64,000 nt of DNA, taken from positions 1-64,000 of the forward strand of contig JADJOY010000017.1 of assembly GCA_016713535.1 (NCBI GenBank), in the 5' to 3' direction. Positions 57,203 to 64,000 of this stretch are shown piece after piece. The stretch is from Deltaproteobacteria bacterium (lineage in GTDB: Bacteria > JADJOY01). The notes under the pieces are model-generated. The model was given only the letters and a program-made list of their open reading frames with translations, was not told where the DNA came from and did not search any database. How positions within the stretch are numbered: the stretch's first letter is position 1; every line of letters begins with the position of its first letter. Made by a program: the position numbers and the translations under genes.

Positions 57203-58483
57203 ATGACGGCGGGGCCGAGCATCCGAGCGTACGAGTCGAGTGCGACGGCGCTCACCGCGGCGAAGCCGATGGGTGAGGGCCGAGTCCCGCTGATCGACGA
57301 GTCCATTCTCCGCGAGGTCGTCGAAGCGCTCGCGCCCCTCGTTCGAGCACCGTGTTCCCAGGCCGAGCGCGCCGCTGCGGATTGGATCGCCAGCCGCTTG
57401 CGCAAGGCCGGATGTCACCACGTCGAGCTGGAGGACGAGGCCTCGTGGGGGTCGTTCCCGCCCAACCTGATCGCGGCCGGTCTGCTCGGCATCGCTGGCG
57501 GGATCGCGGGCCTCGCAGGGCGCGAGCTGCTCGCGATCGGTGCGTTGCTGGTCTCGATCGTGGCGGTGGCGGACGAGGTGCAGAACGGCCCCCGTGTGCT
57601 CCGCCGGCTGTTGCGGCGCAAGCGGCGCACGGTCAACGTCGTCGCACGTGTCGGCGATCCGGATGCGCCGCGCACCATCGTGCTGATGGCTCACCACGAC
57701 GCCGCGAAGACGGGCCACCTCTTCGATCAGACGCTGCTCAAGAAGATCTACGCGCGCTGGCCCGCGTTCGTGCACGCGCGCAGGAGTGCACCGCCGGAGT
57801 GGTGGATCGGAGTCATCGCGCCCGCGGTCGCGATCCTCGGCGTGGTCACGGGTCAGGGCTGGTTGATCTCACTCGGTATCGCCGGGATCGTGGCTGGCGT
57901 CGCGTTGCTCGCCGACATCGAACGAAGCGAGACGGTGCCGGGCGCCAACGACAATCTCTCCGGCGTGGCCGCGCTGGTCGCGATCGCGGAGGAGCTCAGC
58001 TCCCGTCCCGTACCCGGGCTCGACGTCTGGATCGTGTCGACCGGCGCCGAGGAGACGCTCCAGGACGGCATCCGTGGGTTCATGGCGCGACATGGAGAGG
58101 AGCTCCAGCGCCGTCGCGCGGTCACGCTCAACTTCGAGACCGTCGGCTCGCCTCATCTCGGCTTGCTCGAGGGAGAAGGTCCTCTGTGGATGGAGGACTA
58201 TCGTGGGCCGTGGCTCCGCGACACGATCGCGTCGATCGCGAAGGGTCGCGGCATCGAGCTCGAGCGCGGGCTTCGGGCGCGCTCCTCGACCGACAGCGTG
58301 ATCACCAGCCGTGCGGGCCTGCCGTCGGCCTGCCTCGTTTCGCTGACCGACTGGCGCGCCCTGGCCAACTATCACCTGCGGACCGACGTTCCGGAGAATC
58401 TCGACTACCGGACGATCGCGAACGCGTCGCGGTTGGGCGTGGCGGTGGCGCAGTCGTTCGGCCGCGGAAGCCTGGCCGGCTGA
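57203..58483 (+). CDS. Membrane M28-family metallopeptidase
   Basis: 426 residues. Zinc-binding motifs of M28 aminopeptidases: VLMAHHDAAKTGHLFD, VPGANDNLSGVAALVAIAEE, WIVSTGAEETLQDGI and NFETVGSPHL. Two hydrophobic hairpins interrupt the domain: AAGLLGIAGGIAGLAGREL with a second helix (about 90-125), and WWIGVIAPAVAILGVVTG with GWLISLGIAGIVAGVALLAD (about 190-232). The second lies between the first metal ligand and the GANDN segment, so catalytic residues would be held at the membrane. Function unknown; it follows the second csbD gene by 88 bases. Confidence 0.85.
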   Translation: MTAGPSIRAYESSATALTAAKPMGEGRVPLIDESILREVVEALAPLVRAPCSQAERAAADWIASRLRKAGCHHVELEDEASWGSFPPNLIAAGLLGIAGGIAGLAGRELLAIGALLVSIVAVADEVQNGPRVLRRLLRRKRRTVNVVARVGDPDAPRTIVLMAHHDAAKTGHLFDQTLLKKIYARWPAFVHARRSAPPEWWIGVIAPAVAILGVVTGQGWLISLGIAGIVAGVALLADIERSETVPGANDNLSGVAALVAIAEELSSRPVPGLDVWIVSTGAEETLQDGIRGFMARHGEELQRRRAVTLNFETVGSPHLGLLEGEGPLWMEDYRGPWLRDTIASIAKGRGIELERGLRARSSTDSVITSRAGLPSACLVSLTDWRALANYHLRTDVPENLDYRTIANASRLGVAVAQSFGRGSLAG

Positions 58484-58563
58484 AGCGCGCGCCTCCTCGA
58501 TCGCACCTCGGCGCGGCTGTGAATCTTCCCATCCGGGTCGCTCACGGAAGCCGCGTGGCCCCG

Positions 58564-58630
58564 GCGACGGGGGATGGAACCCCCGCCGCTACGATGGTTC
58601 TCGCAGCGCGGGGGGATCCGTCCCCCGCGC
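58564..58630. repeat. Dispersed palindrome family A, copy 5 (two hairpins)
   Basis: GCGACGGGGG (58564-58573) faces CCCCCGCCGC (58580-58589) with one mismatch, loop ATGGAA. A second perfect hairpin follows: GCGCGGGGG (58606-58614) with CCCCCGCGC (58622-58630). Upstream GGAAGCCGCGTG matches copies 2 and 3. Located between the M28 gene and the convergent periplasmic-protein gene. Confidence 0.65.
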
Positions 58631-58648
58631 CGGTCACCCGGATACGGG

Positions 58649-59176
58649 TCAGCGATCCGGTCGCGGCGCCGGCGCGTTCCCGATCAGCGGGAGCTGACCG
58701 AGCATGCCGACCTTGAACGCGGACGTGATCAGGTCGTCGAGCTGGTAGAAGCGCGCACCCACGCGCCCGGAGACGGCGGCGGCGATGCGCTCGAAGTGGC
58801 TCGTCCGCAGTGCTTCACCGTCGCGCTCGAGCGCGATGGCCTCGCGCGTGAGTGCCAGCGACTCACGGTCATCGAGCGCCACGTTCCGGCCCACGAAGTC
58901 CTGGAGCACGCGCATCATGCGCTTGTCGAGCGCGTTGCGCTCCTTCTCGAAGCCCGCGTAGAGGTCCCAGAAGGCCTCCTTCTCGCTCTCGGTCAGGCTC
59001 ATCCCGCGTTCGAAGACCTTGCGCCGCTCGGCGGTGATCGCGAACCGGATGACCTCGGTGTCGACGGTGGGCTGGACGACCACCGGCGCCGTCGCTGGCT
59101 CCGCGGCGATGGAGCCCGCCGCTGTGGCGGCACACAGCAGTGCGCCGAGTAGCAGGGACCGCTTTCGTCGGATCAT
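58649..59176 (-). CDS. Periplasmic helical protein of unknown family
   Basis: 175 residues. Signal peptide (SLLLGALLCAATAAGSIAAE) then a mostly helical region with regular charge pattern: ERRKVFERGMSLTESEKEAF, WDLYAGFEKERNALDKRMMR. It resembles Spy/CpxP-like chaperones in composition and length, but the LTxxQ motif is not obvious. ATG overlaps the stop of the upstream lipoprotein gene (ATGA), so the pair is coupled. Confidence 0.6.
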   Translation of the reverse strand: MIRRKRSLLLGALLCAATAAGSIAAEPATAPVVVQPTVDTEVIRFAITAERRKVFERGMSLTESEKEAFWDLYAGFEKERNALDKRMMRVLQDFVGRNVALDDRESLALTREAIALERDGEALRTSHFERIAAAVSGRVGARFYQLDDLITSAFKVGMLGQLPLIGNAPAPRPDR

Positions 59177-60000
59177 GGCGGACCTCCGGGCGGCGCGCGG
59201 TAGACGGCTGGGTCGACCTCGGGCGCCAGGTTCACGTCGGTGAAGGTGAGGTCGTAGTCGTGCACCTGCGCGGGGCGCGAGGTCCGCACGTGCAGACGCT
59301 TGGGGAGCCTGAGGGCGCCGACCGTCTGCCATTCGAGGAACGTCGCGCTGCCAGCGAGACCGACGTCACCCTGGCCCACGTCGAACGCCACGTGCAGCAG
59401 CTCGCCGGACCGAGGATCGAAGTAGCCGAGCGCGCGCCGGTGCATTCCGATCGCCGACCCCTCCGGCTCGGCGAGCACGGTCTCGAGATCGCGGCCGGCG
59501 AACGGCTTGATACCGGCATACGCCAGGTGGATGCCCGGGGCGAGCATCAGGAACGGCGCGGCGAAGAGCTGGGCCTCGACCGGGACCCGCATCGAGTCCG
59601 GTCCGGGGGAGCGCACGCTGCGTTTGCCATCCTCGACGAAGAACACGTCGTCACCGTTGCGCACCCACGCGGATCGGTGTGCGTCGGCGAAGTCCATGCG
59701 GCCCCGCCCGCGTCCGAAGTCGAAGGTGAACCGGATCTCGCGTTTGGTCTGCGAGGGCTCGACCTCGGCCAAGTCGGCGGGCGGAGCTTGCGCGTACCGC
59801 GCCGTGAACGTGACGTCGCCGAGATGGTCCCACGCCGCCTGATCCCCGTGGGCGCGCACGGCGCGCATCACCAGAGCCCGACCTCGTGTCTCGGCCTCGT
59901 CGGAGGGGATGTCCTCGCGCCGCGGGAGCAGGAGGCCACAACCGCAGGCGAAGGTCCCGAGCAACGCGATGGCGGTGACGACCCTCGTGGTCCGCTTCAT
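59173..60000 (-). CDS. Outer-membrane lipoprotein with lipoprotein-carrier-like fold
   Basis: 275 residues. Lipobox near the N-terminus (TFACGC). The rest alternates beta-strand-like segments (EIRFTFDFGRGRGRMDFADA; SAWVRNGDDVFFVEDGKRSV; FLEWQTVGALRLPKRLHV), as in LolA/LolB-like or outer-membrane lipoprotein-sorting proteins. The family is not certain. Follows the beta-barrel gene by 68 bases and overlaps the next gene. Confidence 0.6.
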   Translation of the reverse strand: MKRTTRVVTAIALLGTFACGCGLLLPRREDIPSDEAETRGRALVMRAVRAHGDQAAWDHLGDVTFTARYAQAPPADLAEVEPSQTKREIRFTFDFGRGRGRMDFADAHRSAWVRNGDDVFFVEDGKRSVRSPGPDSMRVPVEAQLFAAPFLMLAPGIHLAYAGIKPFAGRDLETVLAEPEGSAIGMHRRALGYFDPRSGELLHVAFDVGQGDVGLAGSATFLEWQTVGALRLPKRLHVRTSRPAQVHDYDLTFTDVNLAPEVDPAVYRAPPGGPP

Positions 60001-60068
60001 GGTCTCGCCCGGTCGGCGCCGGCTCGCGAGGGGCCGGCGAGCGCCAGCCCCCACGCCGGCGACCGCGT

Positions 60069-61412
60069 TCAGAACGCCTTCGACCACATCACCAGCACCT
60101 GGCTTCCGCCTCGGTCGCCCCGCACGAGCCGGGTGTCGTAGTCGTATTCGACCTCGAGGGTCGAGTCCCAGAAGAACCCGCTGACCAGCGCCATCGACGG
60201 CACCTCGCCGGTCAGGGAGCGGAAGTGCGCGTTGCCGCTCGACTCCTCGATCGAGACGATGCGGCCCTGGAAGAGCGTGATGCTGGCGCGCAGGTACATG
60301 AAGAACGTGAGCTCGTAACGGTACGAGGCCGTGGCCAGCACGTATTCGTCGGCGATGAACTGATCGAAGAGCGCACCCGGATAGGTGATCCGGAGGAGGT
60401 CGTCCGCTTCCCTCGGCAGCGGACCGCCGCCGATGCGGAACCCCGAATAGCGGTCGAGCGTCCCTTGCGGCGCCCAGCCGAAGCGGAGCTGGCCGGTGAT
60501 CCCGTGTCGGTCCGAGAGCCACGGCAGCCGGGTCGCACCGACCACGTACCCCTTGAGCTTCATGAAGTCGCGATCGCCGAGCTCGGTCAGCGGATCGCGG
60601 TGGCCTTCGATGGCGGCCGGCTCCTGGTTCCAGCGATCCCGGCGCAGGAACTCGGCGTCGAGACCGAACGCGTAGCCGGACTGAGGAATCTCGAGGAGGT
60701 TGCGTTGCAGCGCGTCGAGGCGCACCCGCAGCGACGGCCCGTGCACCCAGGTGTCGTACGGGACCGCGATGTCGGGAGAGGTGTCGTCGGTGCGGTTGAA
60801 GTGCGCGTATTCGCCTCGGTAGAAGAGCTGGATCCGAAGCTGGTTGTCGACGTTGAAGGGCGACACGTCGAGCGCCCAGCCCGGGCCAATCCAGAGCGTC
60901 TCGTAGCCCCATTTGAGCTCGGTGTCGTCGAGCTCCTCACCGCTCACCGTCTCGGCTTCACCGAAGAGGCGGCGGTCGTCGTTGCCGAGACGCGCGATGG
61001 CCTCGAAGCCTCGGAAGCGCTGGGCGAACTCGAGGTCGTTGACGAGCCCGCTGATCTGCGCGCGTACCCGGCGCTGATCCTCCCAGTCGCCCAGGTAGTA
61101 GAACGAGCCGAGGGGCGAGAACTGGGTGTCCCCGATCTTGGGGGCGTAGAGCGTGGCGCCGAGCGCGACCGCCATCGTATCGCCGCGGTCACGCGCCTCG
61201 ATGTTCACCTCTTTGCCGAAGATCTCGGTCTGATAGGGCTCGCCGGCCTGTCCCGATTCGTACTCGGCGGGGGCCGGTTTCGGCTCACCTGCGCTCGTCG
61301 GTACGCCAGAGGTGTCGGACGAGCTCTGCGCCTCGACGGCGCTCAGGGGTGCGATCCACAGCACGATCGCGAGGAGGGTCGAGAACGTGGGTCGAGTGAA
61401 GCTCGATGTCAT
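60069..61412 (-). CDS. Outer-membrane beta-barrel protein (porin-like)
   Basis: 447 residues. Signal peptide (STLLAIVLWIAPLSAVEA) then alternating amphipathic strands throughout (DTMAVALGATLYAPKIGDTQ; YVLATASYRYELTFFMYLRA) ending in a terminal Phe (VLVMWSKAF), the usual outer-membrane assembly signal. The composition and a BamA-like arrangement (WLSDRHGITGQLRFGWAPQG) fit a large beta-barrel; the family is not identified. It is the first gene of the barrel-lipoprotein-periplasmic series and has a sigma-54 site about 170 bases upstream. Confidence 0.8.
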   Translation of the reverse strand: MTSSFTRPTFSTLLAIVLWIAPLSAVEAQSSSDTSGVPTSAGEPKPAPAEYESGQAGEPYQTEIFGKEVNIEARDRGDTMAVALGATLYAPKIGDTQFSPLGSFYYLGDWEDQRRVRAQISGLVNDLEFAQRFRGFEAIARLGNDDRRLFGEAETVSGEELDDTELKWGYETLWIGPGWALDVSPFNVDNQLRIQLFYRGEYAHFNRTDDTSPDIAVPYDTWVHGPSLRVRLDALQRNLLEIPQSGYAFGLDAEFLRRDRWNQEPAAIEGHRDPLTELGDRDFMKLKGYVVGATRLPWLSDRHGITGQLRFGWAPQGTLDRYSGFRIGGGPLPREADDLLRITYPGALFDQFIADEYVLATASYRYELTFFMYLRASITLFQGRIVSIEESSGNAHFRSLTGEVPSMALVSGFFWDSTLEVEYDYDTRLVRGDRGGSQVLVMWSKAF

Positions 61413-61583
61413 GGGCTCTCCTGCGGTCGGTGTGTCGCCGGAACGTCGGACGAGCGCCGTCCGCGGCCGCTCGATGCTCGAGCCCTCGAGCCCGAATCCA
61501 GCTTCTCGAGAAGCGAAGGCCCGCACCGGCTCTCGTCGAGCTCGGCAGCGGTGGAGCTCCGCGCCTCGCGTTCGACTCCTTAG

Positions 61584-61599
61584 AGCAAGAACGATGCCT
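61584..61599 (-). promoter_or_regulatory. Sigma-54 promoter candidate before the outer-membrane barrel gene
   Basis: On the minus strand GGCAT, five bases, TTGCT: GG at 61598-61597, GC at 61586-61585 (N10). The start of transcription would be near 61573, giving a leader of about 160 bases before ATG 61412. Confidence 0.55.
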
Positions 61600-61804
61600 C
61601 GGTAGATCGGCTGACGCGGTCCGCGGCGCGGGCGGATCGCGCCGCGCGCGCCGCGGGCGATTGCAGGTCCGCTACAGGATCCTTGTAAGAGCTGCCGGGT
61701 GCCGCGGCGCCGACGGCGCAGGCCGCTTCCGGTCGTGGGGGTTCGGAGGGCCCAAGCGCGCGGAGAGCGCGTCGGGTCGCCGAGCTGCGCCCGGTGTGAA
61801 CCCG

Positions 61805-61820
61805 CGGCACACACGTTGCT
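61805..61820 (+). promoter_or_regulatory. Sigma-54 promoter candidate before the DUF3309 gene
   Basis: GGCAC, five bases, TTGCT, with GG at 61806-61807 and GC at 61818-61819 (N10): the best match to the consensus in this window. Start of transcription near 61831, 44 bases before ATG 61875. Confidence 0.65.
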
Positions 61821-61874
61821 CTAGCCGGAGACCGAACGTGCGGCCGGGTCCCCCGAGCCGTTGCGGGGGTCGTG

Positions 61875-62039
61875 ATGAGCGTGAGCCTGGTCGTGATCGT
61901 GTTGCTGGCGTTGCTTCTCGTCGGTGCCTTTCCCACGTGGCCCCACAGCCGAGGCTGGGGCTACGGACCGTCGGGTGGTCTGGGGCTGGTACTGCTGATC
62001 GTCGTGATCCTCATGCTCACCGGGACCCTTCACCTCTGA
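61875..62039 (+). CDS. DUF3309 small membrane protein
   Basis: 54 residues; easily missed by length cut-offs. An N-terminal helix (MSVSLVVIVLLALLLVGAFP) is followed by the signature TWPHSRGWGYGPSGGLGLV and a second helix (LLIVVILMLTG). DUF3309 proteins are small, widely distributed proteins of stress loci without known function. Sits directly behind the best sigma-54 site. Confidence 0.92.
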   Translation: MSVSLVVIVLLALLLVGAFPTWPHSRGWGYGPSGGLGLVLLIVVILMLTGTLHL

Positions 62040-62104
62040 GCCCGCGCGGCCGTCGCCGAGCGGATGGGTGACGGTCGACGGACGGCTCACCCGGAAGAAT
62101 CCTG

Positions 62105-63741
62105 ATGAAGATCGAGTTGATCGCTCCCAAGAACCCGGAGTCGTTCTGGACGTTCGACCGCGTCCTGCCCACGATCTCCAAGAGCGCCACGTTCCCGAAC
62201 CTGGCGCTCCCGACCTCGCGGCGCTCACTCCGCCCTGGCACGACGTCGTGCTCCGGGACGAGAACGTCGAGGCGATCGACTTCGACACCGACGCCGACTG
62301 GATCGGGCTCACCGGCTACATCGTCCACAAGGCGCGGATGTTCGAGATCATCGACGCGTTCAAGGCGCGCGGACGGCGCATCGCGGTGGGGGGGCCGTTC
62401 GCGACGCTGTGCCCCGAGCAGCTCCGCGACAAGGTGGACGTACTCTTCGTGGGCGAGAGCGAGCGCACCTGGCCACGCTTCCTGTCGGACCTCGCGGCGG
62501 GTGAGCCGAGGGCCGAGTACCACGCCGACGCTCTCCCCGAGCTCGACGACGCGCCGATCCCGCGCTTCGACCTGCTGAAGCTGAATCGCTATCGCAGCAT
62601 GGCGGTGCAGTTCGCTCGCGGCTGTCCGTACACCTGCGAGTTCTGCGACATCATCGTCATGTACGGGCGCAGGCCGAGGACCAAGCCGGTGGCGCGCCTC
62701 GTCGCGGAGGTCGACGCGCTCCATGCGCTGGGCGCCCACGACGTGTTCGTGGTGGACGACAACTTCATCGGCAACAAGAAGGCCGCCAAGGCTCTGCTCC
62801 GCGAGCTCGTGGGGTGGCAGGTGGCGCACGGGTACCCGGTGGAGTTCATGACCGAGGTCTCGCTCAACCTCGCCCAGGACGACGAGCTGCTGCGGCTGAT
62901 GCACGACGCCAACTTCACGTCCGTGTTCATCGGCATCGAGTCACCGCGGGTCGCGAGCCTCGAGGAGACCGGCAAGACCCAGAACATCCGCGCCGATCTG
63001 CTCGGATCGGTCCGCAAGATCCAGGACGCCGGCATCGAGGTGATGGCGGGGATGATCGTGGGCTTCGACAACGACGACGTCTCCATCTTCGAGGAACAGT
63101 TCCGGTTCATCCAGGACGCTCGCATTCCGGTGTCGATGACGGGCTTGCTGAATGCGCTACCGCAGACGCCGCTACGCGAGCGCCTGCTGACCGCGGGCCG
63201 GCTCGACGACGAGTACACCGGTGACCAGTTCGTGTTCTCGAACGTGATCCCGGCCGCGATGTCGCGGCTCGAGCTCTATGAGGGCTACAGGGACCTGCTC
63301 GAACGGCTCTACGATCACTCGAACTACCGCAGGCGTGCGATGGCCTTCCTCCGCGACCAGGGGCCGGAAAAACGCGTGCGTGTGTCCGCGGGCGCACACG
63401 AAGTGCGGATCTTCTTACGCGTGCTGTGGACGTGCGTGCTCCTCGCGCCGCCGCGGCGCGCGGCGATGACGCTGCGCATGCTCGGCGAGACGTTGCTGCG
63501 CAGGCCCAGCTCGATGCGCAAGGCGGTGGTGCTGGCGCTCATGCACAAACACCTTCACGAGTACGCAGTCTTCGTCCGAGCCGAGCTCGATCGGATCATC
63601 GTCGGCCTGCGCGCCCCGGCACCGCCACCGGTCGCCGTCGCGGAGCTCGTCGGTCATCGTCTGCTCCCTCAGGACCGGTTGGCGGGGCGCCGGTCGCCAG
63701 ATCCGGCGAGCGGGCACGTGGTCGACGTTCCGGCCGGGTAA
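62105..63741 (+). CDS. B12-binding-domain radical SAM protein (frameshifted)
   Basis: About 545 residues. N-terminal MKIELIAPKNPESFWTFDRV and the B12-binding-like Rossmann part (ENVEAIDFDTDADWIGLTGY; IAVGGPFATLCPEQL), then the radical SAM core with the CX3CX2C cluster motif (RGCPYTCEFCDIIVMYGR) that binds 4Fe-4S and cleaves SAM, VDDNFIGNKKAAKALL and SVFIGIESPRVASLEET. The C-terminus looks like DUF4070. One base is missing near 62212; restoring it joins FPNLALP to DLAALTPPWHDV. Related enzymes include hopanoid methylases (HpnP) and Mg-protoporphyrin cyclase (BchE); the actual substrate is unknown. Confidence 0.88.
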
Positions 63742-64000
63742 CCCGGTTGGCGGGGCGCGGCCAGGACTCCGTCACGGCGCGCGGAGCGTGGACGGACCCG
63801 TGGCGCCGGCGGTGAGATCCGCCTCGATTCCAGGGAGATCCGTGGCGTTGGCAGACCTCCATGGCCGCTTGCTCGGCACGTCGTTTGCGCTCGCGAACGG
63901 GTGGCTCTGGCCGCGCGGCCCGGTCTCGCGAGTGAGAGCGGCCCGGTAGCGCCGAGGGGGGGCTCATCCATGCAACGCAGAAGCTCGCAGGCTCTCGACG
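63742..64000. other. Distal spacer, no recognised gene
   Basis: 259 bp after the radical SAM gene. A reading frame opens at ATG 63973 and runs off the window, but it is too short to identify. Confidence 0.4.

Larger units (their letters stand above)
61413..61874. other. Divergent spacer with two opposing sigma-54 sites
   Basis: 462 bp between the barrel gene (-) and the DUF3309 gene (+). It holds a minus-strand sigma-54 site (61584-61599) and a plus-strand one (61805-61820). No gene is recognised in between. Confidence 0.55.

Noticed and set aside
59140-60141. Plus-strand frame of 333 codons opposite the lipoprotein gene
   Set aside because: No family features; the minus strand has a lipobox and an overlapping coupled gene pair.

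Overview
This window is very GC-rich and densely coded, with no rRNA, tRNA, CRISPR array, insertion sequence or phage module that I can recognise. Several features point to a deltaproteobacterial-grade lineage (Myxococcota, Desulfobacterota or Binatota type): a Flp pilin, a MopE-type metal-binding motif protein, tripartite surface-sorting tails, an Lgt with a GCCxG signature, HD-GYP and PilZ signalling proteins, and a complete bacterial topoisomerase VI. The exact taxon is an inference. At least ten single- or double-base indels sit in otherwise intact conserved genes, mostly in G/C runs, so the assembly probably carries residual long-read errors.

Layout. 0.2-6.6 kb (+): an operon of TonB receptor, ABC-type binding protein and hybrid sensor kinase. 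7.1-18.2 kb: two giant paralogous secreted proteins that combine beta-propellers, Ig/PKD (and LamG) domains and a C-terminal di-haem peroxidase-like module; they flank a MopE-motif beta-helix protein and a GDT1-type cation exporter. 18.2-20 kb: a small membrane protein, a Phd/RelE toxin-antitoxin pair, and a YCII protein behind a striking triple operator. 20-25 kb: SCP2 protein, topoisomerase VI A and B, and a Flp pilin pair. 24.9-31 kb: cyclophilin plus a degenerate adenylate-forming protein (+), then lipoprotein maturation genes (lspA, an enlarged lgt, a lipoprotein), a zinc-ribbon protein and a PilZ protein (-). 31-41.3 kb (-): HD-GYP regulator, glycosyltransferase, and three alkaline-phosphatase/sulfatase-superfamily proteins, one fused to a flippase-like domain; this looks like a cell-surface glycan or lipid modification cluster. 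41.6-47.8 kb: a NarL-type regulator (+), the lysine/DAP operon lysA-dapF-dapA-dapB (-) and a sulfotransferase (-).

47.9-62 kb is an envelope/stress island: DUF4398 and OmpA lipoproteins, two CsbD proteins, a BON protein, a chain of five small membrane proteins (holin-X/DUF3618/DUF883 types), a divergent Fe/Mn superoxide dismutase, MlaC, a membrane M28 peptidase, a lipoprotein/periplasmic pair, an outer-membrane barrel and a DUF3309 protein. In its middle lies an orphan NtrC-type sigma-54 activator. I find up to six sequences matching the -24/-12 sigma-54 consensus (GG-N10-GC), most of them 40-100 bp in front of these genes, which suggests one co-regulated sigma-54 regulon. The window ends with a B12-binding radical SAM enzyme.

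Intergenic DNA carries two dispersed palindromic repeat families (one with stem lengths that co-vary between copies), a run of three perfect hairpins, and a short 23-bp tandem repeat.
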